A DNA stretch of 45,321 nt from Chthoniobacter flavus (GTDB lineage: Bacteria; Verrucomicrobiota; Verrucomicrobiia; Chthoniobacterales; JACTMZ01). This document shows positions 25,768 through 33,943 of the stretch, in pieces (position 1 is the stretch's first letter; every line of letters starts with the position of its first letter). A model generated the notes under the pieces. That model had not been told where the DNA came from. It worked only from the letters and a program-made list of their open reading frames with translations, and ran no database searches. The stretch lies in the NCBI GenBank assembly GCA_945871065.1, contig CAMBUL010000013.1:1-45321 (forward strand), read 5' to 3'. The position numbers and the translations under genes were made by a program.

Positions 25768-26838
25768 TCAGAGTTTGACGTGGAAAGATTCACCCGGTTT
25801 GACCGAGCGGCAGAAGGCGGCCAGCAGTCTGGCCATCGCCTCGAGGTCGTCGAGGTCGATGACTTCAACCGGCGAGTGCATGTAGCGGTTGGGCAGTCCG
25901 AGTGAAGCGGTGGGAATGCCGCCGCGTTGGAGGAAAAAGGCGTCGGCATCGGTGCCGGTGCGGCGCGGGTTGGCCTCGCGTTGAACGGGAATCTTTTCCC
26001 GGGCCGCGACCTCGAGCAAGCGCGCGACCACGAGCGGATGGTTGGAGCTTCCGAAAGAAATGACCGGACCCTTTCCTAGGCAGACATCGCCGTGCTTGGG
26101 TTTCGAGCAATTCGGGATATCGGTTCCGTGGGTCACGTCGACCACGAGCGCCACATCGGGCTGAAGGGCGTAAGCCGCCATGGTCGCGCCATAGAGGCCG
26201 TTTTCTTCCTGCACCGTGGAGACGGCCGTGACGCAAACCTTGGGCGGTTTAGCTGCCAGCTGGCGCAGGGCCTCGCCGGCGGACCAGACCCCGATGCGGT
26301 TGTCGCAGCCGCGGGCTGCTACGCGGTTATTTTGCAGACGCTCAAACCCGTCGGCATAAGTGATGGAGTCCCCCACCCGCGCGAGCTTTTCCGCTTCCGC
26401 CTTCGATCCGGCACCGATGTCGATATACATCTCATGAAGTTCCGGCACCTTTTTGCGATCCTCCGGCTCCTGCAAATGAATGGCCAGCGATCCGGTCACG
26501 CCGGAGATAGTGCCCTGCGGACCGTGGACGTGGACGCGTTGCCCGCGGAAAAGCGCGCGGTCGATGCCACCGATTCCTTGGACGAAAAGAAAACCATCCT
26601 CATTGAGATGCGAGACCATGAAGCCCAGTTCGTCGATGTGCCCGGCCAGCACGACGTGCGGTCTTTTGCTTTGCTCGCCCAGCCGCGCGAAGGCATTGCC
26701 GTAGGCATCGGTGGTGAATTCGTCGCAGTGCGGTTTGACGTAATCCGCCCACACCCGCTGTGCACCCGCCTCGAAGCCGGAGGGCGACGGTGTGACGATG
26801 AGCTTTTCGAAGAACTTGAGCGGTGCTTTATCCACCAT
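25768..26838 (-). CDS. M42-family metallo-aminopeptidase
   Basis: This cytosolic peptidase of 356 residues (glutamyl/cellulase-M aminopeptidase group) uses two metals. Ligands and catalytic residues are visible: AGHIDELGF with His67 and Asp69, RGCDNRIG, QEENGLYG with the Glu pair, VDVTHGTD and the late YMHSPVE histidine. It probably forms a tetrahedral dodecamer, as family members do. ATG 26838 is preferred over the TTG at 26850. It heads the operon with the deoxyhypusine-synthase-like and DUF2237 genes and is divergent from the MATE pump (77 nt). Confidence 0.93.
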   Translation of the reverse strand: MVDKAPLKFFEKLIVTPSPSGFEAGAQRVWADYVKPHCDEFTTDAYGNAFARLGEQSKRPHVVLAGHIDELGFMVSHLNEDGFLFVQGIGGIDRALFRGQRVHVHGPQGTISGVTGSLAIHLQEPEDRKKVPELHEMYIDIGAGSKAEAEKLARVGDSITYADGFERLQNNRVAARGCDNRIGVWSAGEALRQLAAKPPKVCVTAVSTVQEENGLYGATMAAYALQPDVALVVDVTHGTDIPNCSKPKHGDVCLGKGPVISFGSSNHPLVVARLLEVAAREKIPVQREANPRRTGTDADAFFLQRGGIPTASLGLPNRYMHSPVEVIDLDDLEAMARLLAAFCRSVKPGESFHVKL

Positions 26839-26915
26839 GACACTATGCAAACCGCGGACAGCGGGGGCAAGACCTCGACGGCGAAAAGTGCTTCGGGCAG
26901 ACTTTCCCGCCCGGC

Positions 26916-28247
26916 ATGACTTTCACCCGCACCACCCTCCGTGAGTTACGCCCGACCCTGCGGCTGGCGGCGCCCATCGCGGCCGGTCAGGTCGGGCAAA
27001 TGCTGCTTGGGGTGGCGGATATCGTCATGGTCGGGCACGTCGGAACCATGGCCTTGGCCGCCTGCTCTTTTGCCAATAACATTCTGATGGTCTTTGCCAT
27101 TGCCGGCTTCGGCGTCCTCACTGCGGTCTCGGTGCGCGTTTCCCATGCGCATGGCGCGGGAACCGCCGATGCGATGGCCCGCGCTTTTCATGCCGGGATC
27201 GGACTCTCAGTCATCGGTGGGGTGATTTGTGCGGCGGCCATGCACCTGATCTATCCGCTTTTCCACTATTTGGGTCAGGCTCCCGGCGTGGTCGAGGGGG
27301 CGCGGGCTTACACTTTGATCGTGGCGTGGTCGCTCATTCCTGCCTGGCTGACCGCCGCCGCGCGGAACTACCTCGACAGCCAATCGCGTCCGTGGCCGTC
27401 CTTTTGGATCATGTTCGGAGGCGTCGGCCTCAACGTGATCCTCAATTGGATTCTGATTTATGGCAACTTGGGGGCACCGGCTCTGGGACTGGAGGGCGCC
27501 GGATGGGCCACCTTAATTAGTCGCGTGCTGGTTATTGTCGGTCTGATTTGGTTCGTCCTCGCCGGGCGCAGCGCGCCATCCGTGCGCTGGAAAGCGGATC
27601 TGGAGTGGTGGGGTGAGCAATGGGCCTTGCTCCGGTTGGGCGTGCCGACGGGTTTGCAATTGCTCAGTGAAGTCGGGGCCTTCTCCGCCGCCGCCTTGCT
27701 CATCGGCCATCTCGGAGCGGTGCCGCTGGCCGCGCACCAGATAGCCATCACCTGCGCGGCCACGACCTTCATGTTTCCCCTCGGCATTTCCATGGCGGCC
27801 ACCGTTCGAATCGGCCAGGCTCTGGGCAGTGGGCGCAAAGAGCTGCTTCGTCCGATCGGGGCGGGCGCCTGGCTGATCGGCAGCATTGTCATGACCGCCT
27901 TCACGGTTGTCCTCTTCACCTCCAGTCACCTCATCGCGCGCGCCTTCGTGAGCGATCCGGCGGTCATTGCCATCGCCGCGCAGCTTCTCATCATCGCCGG
28001 CGTTTTCCAATTGGTGGACGGTGTGCAGGTCGTCGGTTCGGGGTTGCTCCGCGGATTGCGCGATACCAAAGCCCCGATGTGGATCAACATCGTCGCTTAT
28101 TGGGTCATCGCGCTGCCGTTGGGCGGGTGGCTGACCTTCTCCCGCGGTGATGGGGCGGCGGGTATGTGGTCCGGCCTGGCTTGGGGCATCGCTTTTGCAT
28201 CGGTCTTTCTCGTGTTGCGGTTCATGGCTAAGACGCGCACCGCTTGA
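26916..28247 (+). CDS. MATE-family multidrug/toxin efflux protein
   Basis: This inner-membrane antiporter of 443 residues has twelve expected membrane helices in two related halves (from about 14 and 230). Family segments are LAAPIAAGQVGQMLLGVADIVMVGHVG near residue 18, NYLDSQSRPWPS near 150, and the second-half equivalents GVPTGLQLLSEVGAFSAAALLIGHLG near 245 and PLGISMAATVRIGQALG near 290. It exports cationic compounds in exchange for Na+ or H+. The gene has its own transcription unit, divergent from the M42 operon and convergent with metX. Confidence 0.93.
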   Translation: MTFTRTTLRELRPTLRLAAPIAAGQVGQMLLGVADIVMVGHVGTMALAACSFANNILMVFAIAGFGVLTAVSVRVSHAHGAGTADAMARAFHAGIGLSVIGGVICAAAMHLIYPLFHYLGQAPGVVEGARAYTLIVAWSLIPAWLTAAARNYLDSQSRPWPSFWIMFGGVGLNVILNWILIYGNLGAPALGLEGAGWATLISRVLVIVGLIWFVLAGRSAPSVRWKADLEWWGEQWALLRLGVPTGLQLLSEVGAFSAAALLIGHLGAVPLAAHQIAITCAATTFMFPLGISMAATVRIGQALGSGRKELLRPIGAGAWLIGSIVMTAFTVVLFTSSHLIARAFVSDPAVIAIAAQLLIIAGVFQLVDGVQVVGSGLLRGLRDTKAPMWINIVAYWVIALPLGGWLTFSRGDGAAGMWSGLAWGIAFASVFLVLRFMAKTRTA

Positions 28248-28314
28248 CCACGCCATGGGCAACCCGGCGGCGGCGGCCCCCTGCCCGGTTGTCACCGACC
28301 AATTCCTCTCCCGC

Positions 28315-29469
28315 TCAGTGGCTCAGCGCGTAGGCCAGGTGTGGTGTGTACAGTTTCGGTTCGAGGAGAAAACTATCGTGTCCTTTCTCCGAGTGCACAG
28401 TGAGCCGCAAGTACGGGACTCCGGCCTTCTTCAGCTCGGAACAGATTTCCGTCTGGTAATCCGGATAAAAACAACAATCGCTGTCGATGGTGAAGACCAG
28501 ATACTGCTGGTCCTTGCAGCGGCCGAATAGCGGCTGCCAACCGGCAACTTTGGCATCCTTATATAGGTCGAATTGCTGCCATGCGTCGATGATGCGCAAG
28601 TAGGAGTTGGCGTCGAAGCGCCTGACAAACTTCTGCCCCTGATAGAGCATGTAGCTCTCGAGCGAACTGGAAATGTCATACCAAGGAAGGTCGGTCTCTG
28701 GCCGGACAATATCGACACGGGCACGTTCTTCGATGACATCGGCATAGAGGAATGTCTTGTGGCTGATCATGCGGGCGAGTGCCAGTCCATGCACCGGTCC
28801 CGGAGTGCCGTAGTAGTCGCCGCCCCGGAAGTCCGGATCGCGCGTGATGGCGATGATCTGCTCAAGGTTGTGCATCTGCTGCAGGCCGTGCGAGCGGATA
28901 CCGGTGCCGATGGTGATCACGTTGGTCACGCGATCCGGCCAGCGCACAGCGAAGTCGAGCGCCATCATGCCGCCGAGTGAAGTCCCCACCACAGCATGAA
29001 GCTTTTCGATGCCGAGGCTTTCCAACACGGGAAGTTGCGAGCGGACGATGTCGTGCACGGTGACGCGCGGGAAGTCGCCGGCATAGATCTTGCCGGTGGC
29101 CGGATTGAGCGAACATGGGCCGGTCGATCCGTAGCAGCCACCGAGGTAGTTGGCGCAAATAATAAAATACTTGTTGGTGTCCAGTGCGCGGCCCGGTCCG
29201 ATGAAGCCGTCCCACCAGCCGGTGTGCAGCTCCTCGGTCCAACGCCCGTCCAGCCCGGGCACATCACTGTTGCTACCGGCGGCATGCTGGCTGCCGCTCA
29301 AAGCGTGGAAAAGAACCACGGCATTGGAGCGGTCGGCGTTGAGTTCTCCGTAGGTTTCGTAAGCAATGGTCACTCCGGCCAAAGCAGCACCTCCCGCGGT
29401 AACGAAAGGATCGTCCGCGCTCCCGAAAGTGTGAAACCGGGTTTCTACTTTGCCGATGCCTTTGCTCAT
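28315..29469 (-). CDS. metX: Homoserine O-acetyltransferase
   Basis: This alpha/beta-hydrolase-fold enzyme of 384 residues activates homoserine with acetyl-CoA (or succinyl-CoA in some members) for methionine synthesis. FHALSGSQHAAG near residue 55 forms the oxyanion region, GTSLGGMMAL holds nucleophile Ser164, IDSDCCFYPDYQ gives the acid Asp and EKGHDSFL the His. ATG 29469 lies 10 nt after the metY stop, so the two form an operon for direct sulfhydrylation to homocysteine. Confidence 0.94.
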   Translation of the reverse strand: MSKGIGKVETRFHTFGSADDPFVTAGGAALAGVTIAYETYGELNADRSNAVVLFHALSGSQHAAGSNSDVPGLDGRWTEELHTGWWDGFIGPGRALDTNKYFIICANYLGGCYGSTGPCSLNPATGKIYAGDFPRVTVHDIVRSQLPVLESLGIEKLHAVVGTSLGGMMALDFAVRWPDRVTNVITIGTGIRSHGLQQMHNLEQIIAITRDPDFRGGDYYGTPGPVHGLALARMISHKTFLYADVIEERARVDIVRPETDLPWYDISSSLESYMLYQGQKFVRRFDANSYLRIIDAWQQFDLYKDAKVAGWQPLFGRCKDQQYLVFTIDSDCCFYPDYQTEICSELKKAGVPYLRLTVHSEKGHDSFLLEPKLYTPHLAYALSH

Positions 29470-29479
29470 AGACGGGTGG

Positions 29480-30766
29480 TTACTTCGCCGCGGCCAAAGC
29501 TTGGTCGATATCTTCGAGCAGGTCAGCCGGATCCTCCAGACCGACGGAAAGACGGATGAGTTCCGGCGTGATCCCGGCCCCGCGCTGTTGTTCCTCGTTG
29601 AGCTGGGAATGCGTGGTCGTGGCCGGATGGATGGCCAGGCTCTTGGCATCACCCACGTTGGCCAAATGGGAAAAAAGCTGCAGCGCCTCGATGAACTTCT
29701 TGCCGGCTGCGGCACCGCCCTTGATGCCGAAAACGACCATGGATCCCCCCTTGCCGTGGAGATACTTCTGGTTGAGTTCATGGTAAGGATCGTTGGTCAG
29801 CCCGGGATAACGGACCCATGCTACGTCCGGGTGTTTTTGCAGGTGCTCGGCGACCGCCAGCGAGTTGGCGCAGTGTTTCTCCATGCGCAGCGGCAGGGTT
29901 TCGATGCCTTGGAGGAAGAGCCACGCGTTGTCCGGCGCGAGGCAGGCGCCGAGATTGCGCAGCGGGACGGTGCGCATGCGCAGGATGAAGGCCAGTGGAG
30001 CGAGCGGGGCCGGAAGGTCGTGGCCCCAGCGGAGTCCGTGGTAGCTGTTGTCCGGATTATCATAGAGCGGGTGCTTTCCTGCCCCCCAAGGGAAGCGGCC
30101 GCTGTCCACCACCAGACCGCCAATGCCGGTGCCGTGGCCGCCGATCCACTTGGTCAGCGAATGAACCACGATATCGGCCCCGAAATCGAGCGGTCTGGTC
30201 AGATACGGCGTGGAGAAGGTGGCGTCGACAATGAGCGGAATGCCATGGTCATGGGCGACCTTCGCCACCTTTTCCAAATCGACGACCTCAAGTGAAGGGT
30301 TGGACACCGTTTCGACAAAAAGGGCGCGCGTTTTGTCGTCGATCGCGTCGGCAAAGTTTTGCGGGTCGTTCGAGTCGACGAATTTTACCTTGATCCCGAG
30401 GGCCGGGAGAATGTCGCTAAATTGCGTGTAGGTGCCGCCGTAGAGATTGCGGGCACTGACAATATTGTCCCCGGCCGAAGCAAGGTTGATGATCGAATAA
30501 AAGACTCCGGCGGTTCCCGAGGCGACTCCCAACCCGCCCATTTCGGGCGCTCCTTCGAGCAAGGCGACGCGTTTTTCCAGCACGTCGGTTGTGGGGTTCA
30601 TCAGGCGGGTATAAATATTGCCCAGCTCTTTGAGGGCGAAGAGGTTCGCGGCGTGTTCAGTGCTTTTGAAGACGAAGGAACTGGTACGGTAAACGGGCAC
30701 CGCGCGCGAGAGAGTGGTCGGGTCTGGTTGTTGTCCTCCGTGGAGGCAGATGGTGTCGAATCTCAT
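29480..30766 (-). CDS. metY: O-acetylhomoserine sulfhydrylase (aminocarboxypropyltransferase)
   Basis: This PLP enzyme of 428 residues makes homocysteine directly from O-acetylhomoserine and sulfide. Landmarks are TICLHGGQQPD at the N-terminus, IYTRLMNPTTDVLEKRVALLEG near residue 50, VDATFSTPYLTRPLDFGADIVVHSLTKWIGGHG with PLP Lys206, and LIRLSVGLEDPADLLEDI near the end. The length fits MetY rather than the shorter MetB/MetC. It sits 80 nt downstream of the pseudopilin gene; a possible own promoter in that gap has TTGACT as -35 but a poor -10, so read-through from the cobalamin-riboswitch transcript is possible. Confidence 0.95.
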   Translation of the reverse strand: MRFDTICLHGGQQPDPTTLSRAVPVYRTSSFVFKSTEHAANLFALKELGNIYTRLMNPTTDVLEKRVALLEGAPEMGGLGVASGTAGVFYSIINLASAGDNIVSARNLYGGTYTQFSDILPALGIKVKFVDSNDPQNFADAIDDKTRALFVETVSNPSLEVVDLEKVAKVAHDHGIPLIVDATFSTPYLTRPLDFGADIVVHSLTKWIGGHGTGIGGLVVDSGRFPWGAGKHPLYDNPDNSYHGLRWGHDLPAPLAPLAFILRMRTVPLRNLGACLAPDNAWLFLQGIETLPLRMEKHCANSLAVAEHLQKHPDVAWVRYPGLTNDPYHELNQKYLHGKGGSMVVFGIKGGAAAGKKFIEALQLFSHLANVGDAKSLAIHPATTTHSQLNEEQQRGAGITPELIRLSVGLEDPADLLEDIDQALAAAK

Positions 30767-30846
30767 GACTTTTTAGTGTGTTGATTGGGGTGAATAGTTT
30801 CCCCTCCACCGATCAAGTCAACCGCAAAGGCGGCTATGACGCGCGT

Positions 30847-31611
30847 TTAGCGGAGCACTTCCTGGGGAAGCCGGCCGACATTGGCTTCGGGCGCGCGGCG
30901 GTCTTTGGCTGAAGCGTCCATGGGGATGAGTCCCGCCGATCCGGTGGCGTAGGCCACCATGGCATGGCCATTGTGCCGGAAATGAACAGACGGGATTTTG
31001 CCCCGATCGTCGTCAAACCCGTAGAACTCCTCGATCATGGGGTTCCGCGCGCTGGCCGGTTTCTGGAAAGTGTTGACCTGCGCGGCGGTGGCAAAAACGA
31101 CCGTTTTGGCGGGATTCTCGAGGTCCCAGTAAGTCAGGGGCGCCCCCCCGCGCGGGGTCCATCCGTTGGTGCCTGAAAGAACGACATTGTAGCCGATGCC
31201 GATGTAACCGTGCTTGTACTTTGGTTTGAAAGGCGTCCCGGCAAAACCGAAGCTCGGGTCGGGAGCAATGTTACGCGGCACATAGGGACCGAGCGGGCCG
31301 TTGTCCATGTCGATCATCCGTTGACCTTCGGGCTGGCCCAAGCTTTTGCCCGACTCGAAGCCAAACCACCAAACGGCGCCTTTCGCTCCGTCGACAACAC
31401 CATCGCGGCGATAGGGCCAGAATCGGTAATCGTGGTCGCCGAGGTAGGCTGCACCACCGGCAGCCAGTTGGCGGATATTGCTGGCGGAGACAGCCAACGA
31501 GGATGTCCGGTAAGCGCCCCACACGGCAGGAGCGGCCACGGCACAAAGAACGATGATCGTCGCCATGACAACGAGGAGTTCGACCAAGGTAAAGGCGGAC
31601 TTTTTTTTCAC
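30847..31611 (-). CDS. Type IV/II pseudopilin-like protein
   Basis: This protein of 254 residues has a prepilin leader and helix: KKKSAFTLVELLVVMATIIVLCAVAAPAVWG, with the prepilin-peptidase site before Phe7. The -1 residue is Ala rather than the usual Gly; Glu5 of the mature form is present. The rest is a soluble domain with a RHNGHAMVAYATGSAGLIP segment that recalls the DUF1559/H-X9-DG ending of PVC-group pilins, but without its DG. The GTG start at 31611 overlaps the stop of the upstream surface-protein gene (GTGA), so the two are coupled. Both sit under the probable cobalamin riboswitch. A part in binding, display or secretion of its partner is inferred. Confidence 0.82.
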   Translation of the reverse strand: MKKKSAFTLVELLVVMATIIVLCAVAAPAVWGAYRTSSLAVSASNIRQLAAGGAAYLGDHDYRFWPYRRDGVVDGAKGAVWWFGFESGKSLGQPEGQRMIDMDNGPLGPYVPRNIAPDPSFGFAGTPFKPKYKHGYIGIGYNVVLSGTNGWTPRGGAPLTYWDLENPAKTVVFATAAQVNTFQKPASARNPMIEEFYGFDDDRGKIPSVHFRHNGHAMVAYATGSAGLIPMDASAKDRRAPEANVGRLPQEVLR

Positions 31612-32456
31612 GGCACTTGTCTCACCGCAATCCGGTAGAATCGCGTTGCCGGAAGATCGGTGCCTACATCTTGGAAGATCAGCTCACCACCGGTTCCCGT
31701 CTCGCCAGCCCCCATTGGGTTCCACGGACCCGCGACATCATCGCTGTACTGAAGTTGATAGATGAAGCCGGGCTGGCTGAGAACTGCCACGCTGGGTTGA
31801 CCTTGATCCATGCGGAAAGCCACAAGGGGAACGGGAAGCTTTGCCGCGAGAGGTTGGACCAATGGCTCCGCGATAAATTCCGCAGCAAAGGCATAGGCAT
31901 CCCACGCTCCATCGATCAGCGGACGGTCGCCCGCCCCGATGGGGGACGAAGTCCAAGCGCCGGACTCGTAGCTGTTTGACCCCGCCTCATCGTAAAGAGC
32001 CATGCCCTCCGTCGCCCAATCGTAGTATTCGAAGTTCCCTCCGCGGATGAGGTACTGCCAATACCCGCTGTACCAGTCACTCTGCGTCCTTGTTGCTCCC
32101 GCGCTTGGCGAGTATTCCAAAGAAAGCACCGACAAGCCAAAGCTGTACTCGACCAAACCGAGGTTCAATCGACCGTCCGCGCCCGAAGCCGCTCCGACAG
32201 GCTCTCCCGCCGGATCTTCTACCCGGGTGCTTCCTGCGATGGCGCGAAGCATGTCCAATCCTGTAGCGGTGCCATCCCAGCGGTAGCCCCAGGCGACCGA
32301 GACCGGTGTCAAGCCGTCGTTCCACTGCACAACGAGTGCAGCTCGATTGGCTCCTGCCCCTACCCAGTATTCAATGTTGTCCAAACTGCCAACCAAAGCC
32401 TGCAATTGCAGACTGGTCAGAATTAACGCCAGTAGCGCTGTGTTTATTTTTTTCAT
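31608..32456 (-). CDS. Secreted surface protein under cobalamin-riboswitch control
   Basis: This exported protein of 282 residues has a signal peptide at 1-20 (KKINTALLALILTSLQLQALV). Residues ~20-190 form one domain starting DNIEYWVGAGANRAALVVQWNDG and VAWGYRWDGTATGLDMLRAIAG, rich in Trp and Tyr. I recall similar WVG-x-G-x-N-x-AALVI domains in secreted proteins of Bacteroidota and Planctomycetes near vitamin-B12 genes, but give no family number. The C-terminal ~80 residues (YQLQYSDDVAGPWNPMG, ATRFYRIAV) are the FYRI-type module seen also at the end of the 977-residue repeat protein. ATG 32456 is preceded by a long leader with a probable cobalamin riboswitch. It overlaps the pseudopilin gene by 4 nt. 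Corrinoid binding is an inference. Confidence 0.78.
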   Translation of the reverse strand: MKKINTALLALILTSLQLQALVGSLDNIEYWVGAGANRAALVVQWNDGLTPVSVAWGYRWDGTATGLDMLRAIAGSTRVEDPAGEPVGAASGADGRLNLGLVEYSFGLSVLSLEYSPSAGATRTQSDWYSGYWQYLIRGGNFEYYDWATEGMALYDEAGSNSYESGAWTSSPIGAGDRPLIDGAWDAYAFAAEFIAEPLVQPLAAKLPVPLVAFRMDQGQPSVAVLSQPGFIYQLQYSDDVAGPWNPMGAGETGTGGELIFQDVGTDLPATRFYRIAVRQVP

Positions 32457-32559
32457 CAGTTGTCTTTCTTGTTGTTGTGGGCAAGAGAGACCCCTGATGC
32501 CATGGCACGAGGCCACTGGAGCAGAGAAAACTCCCGCACGCTTCATTTCTTGCGATGAA

Positions 32560-32820
32560 GTTTTTCCGCGCACCGCCACCCGGCCGTGCACGCGTCGAGG
32601 ATGAGCAGGAAGATGTTCGGACTCCCGGTTTGTGAATGCCAAAGCATTCGCCTCTCCCCTCGCCTTCGCCCGGCCGAGGCCAGACTGGCTTTGTTCCCGC
32701 TTGCGCGGGATGAAGGATTGTTACCGGATACCGCAGCGCAACTGTGGCCGGATCTCACGGCCTTCCCTTGTCTGCTCATCGGTCTCATCCGGTTTTGGCC
32801 GGATGCTGGTCATGCAAAAG
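32560..32820 (-). promoter_or_regulatory. Probable cobalamin riboswitch
   Basis: In the leader of the surface-protein gene, read on the minus strand, these elements follow in order: a 7-bp P2 hairpin CATCCGG-CCAAAA-CCGGATG near 32803-32784, then GGGAAGGCCGTGAGATCC, in which GGCCG(TGAGAT)CCGGCC forms P5. ACAGTTGCGCTGCGGTA follows, matching the conserved CAG-x-x-GC-x-x-GCGGTA core near 32745-32729. Next come a CCCGC-GCAA-GCGGG P6 hairpin, AAAGCCAGTCTGGCC in the B12-box position and GAATGC-TTTG-GCATTC as a possible P13. The core matches the consensus well; the B12 box is short by about three bases against AGYCAGGAGACCTGCC. Downstream boundary and expression platform are uncertain. Confidence 0.7.
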
Positions 32821-32831
32821 AACGGATTTAG

Positions 32832-32860
32832 TTTCTATGCGGCACTGAACGAAGCGTCAA
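32832..32860 (-). promoter_or_regulatory. Sigma70-type promoter for the riboswitch transcript
   Basis: On the minus strand TTGACG (32860-32855) and TAGAAA (32837-32832) are spaced by 17 nt, matching 5 of 6 and 4 of 6 consensus bases. Transcription would start near 32825, just before the first riboswitch hairpin, giving a leader of about 370 nt. Confidence 0.6.
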
Positions 32861-32900
32861 TGACCTTGCCAAAAATTCGGCCAGCACCCTCAATCCTCGA

Positions 32901-33158
32901 ATGCGCAATCTGCATGTCTGGACCCACCGCACCGCAGACGGCGAGAAACGCGAGGTGCGCGCGGTCAAGAACCAAGGGCTCTGGCGCCTGCAGTCGAAGT
33001 TGAAACACGAAACGGAGTGGACCTACCACCAGATGCCCGAGCGCTCTGACTTGGAAGAGCTGCGCGAAATTCTCTGGCGGAAATACCAGCGGCGGCGCGC
33101 TTCGTACGAAGACGTGTTGCTGGCGGATAAAATGCTCGCCAACCCCGGGGACAGTTAG
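32901..33158 (+). CDS. Small conserved-looking hypothetical protein
   Basis: I do not recognise a family. The 85-residue frame starts MRNLHVWTHRTADGEKREVRAVKN, is rich in Arg, Lys, Glu and Trp, and ends at a stop that overlaps the 3' end of mlaA by 4 nt on the opposite strand. There are no membrane segments; a helical C-terminal half (RSDLEELREILWRKYQRRRASYED) is likely. Codon use looks like that of real genes here. The gene lies in a short gap between the riboswitch promoter and the Mla operon. Confidence 0.6.
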   Translation: MRNLHVWTHRTADGEKREVRAVKNQGLWRLQSKLKHETEWTYHQMPERSDLEELREILWRKYQRRRASYEDVLLADKMLANPGDS

Positions 33159-33943
33159 CGCTCGACTGCGGCCTCCCGGTTTTGCATGTAGCCGGTCCGG
33201 GCCGAGATGTAGGGGTCCAAAGCATCTTTGGTCGCCATGTCGTAGCGGTCCATCTGGTCTGGCACACCGTGGGCACCGGAGGGCGCCGACACAGCGGTGG
33301 TCCAAACCGCGCCGCCGAAAAGTAAACCAAGCCAGGCCACAGGATTGAGCGCCGTGTCACCGACCGTGCCGACGAGGTCCCGGGAACTGGTCGGGCCAAG
33401 CACCGGGAAAACGACATAAGGACCGTGCGGAACACCCCATTTGCCGAGGGTCTGGCCGGTGTCTGCTTGAGGGATGTCGGCCAACGCCGGTATTTTGTCG
33501 GCTGGCTTCATGACCCCACCGATGCCCGCCGTGGTATTGACCAGAAAACGGCCGGTTTCCTTGGCTGTCCGGTCGAGGCGACCCTGAAGGGTGTGGTTCA
33601 CAAAGCGGACGGGGAAACGAATATTTTCGTAGGCGTTGCGAATGCCGCGACGGACCAATTCTGGAAAAACCGCCTCGTAAGCCGCGGAGAAGGGCTTGGC
33701 AACATAGGTATAGACTTGATGATTGAACCAGAATAAGCCGCGGTTGGCCGGTTCGATCGGATCATGGGCTTGAACCTCGGCCACATTGTCCCAGTCCTCA
33801 GTTTCTCCTGCGGAGGAATCCGCCTGCGGGGCAACTGCCGCACTCTTACCCCCAGCAGCGGCGGGTTCGGCGGCGCGGCGGACAGCGCAGCCGGAGACCG
33901 CCAAAGCTAAAAGGGCAACCACGAATAGCGGCAATTTCTTCAT
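33155..33943 (-). CDS. mlaA: MlaA-type outer-membrane lipoprotein (VacJ)
   Basis: This lipoprotein of 262 residues belongs to the outer-membrane part of the Mla system, which removes surface-exposed phospholipids. The lipobox LAVSGC puts the lipidated residue at Cys19. Family blocks are DPIEPANRGLFWFNHQVY near residue 62, RGIRNAYENIRFPVRFVNH near 100, GRFLVNTTAGIGGV near 132, and TLGKWGVPHGPYVVFPVLGPTSSRD near 165. It is the last gene of mlaE-F-D-C-A, starting one base inside the mlaC stop (TGATG). Confidence 0.93.
   Translation of the reverse strand: MKKLPLFVVALLALAVSGCAVRRAAEPAAAGGKSAAVAPQADSSAGETEDWDNVAEVQAHDPIEPANRGLFWFNHQVYTYVAKPFSAAYEAVFPELVRRGIRNAYENIRFPVRFVNHTLQGRLDRTAKETGRFLVNTTAGIGGVMKPADKIPALADIPQADTGQTLGKWGVPHGPYVVFPVLGPTSSRDLVGTVGDTALNPVAWLGLLFGGAVWTTAVSAPSGAHGVPDQMDRYDMATKDALDPYISARTGYMQNREAAVER

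Noticed and set aside
32544-32566. CTTCAT/ATGAAG stem followed by five T on the plus strand
   Set aside because: Stem of only six weak pairs and no plus-strand gene ends there, so I do not call it a terminator; it may be part of the riboswitch expression platform in the other direction.
32543-32788. Open frame of 81 codons on the minus strand through the riboswitch leader
   Set aside because: Explained by the structured RNA leader; no codon signal or start site supports a protein.
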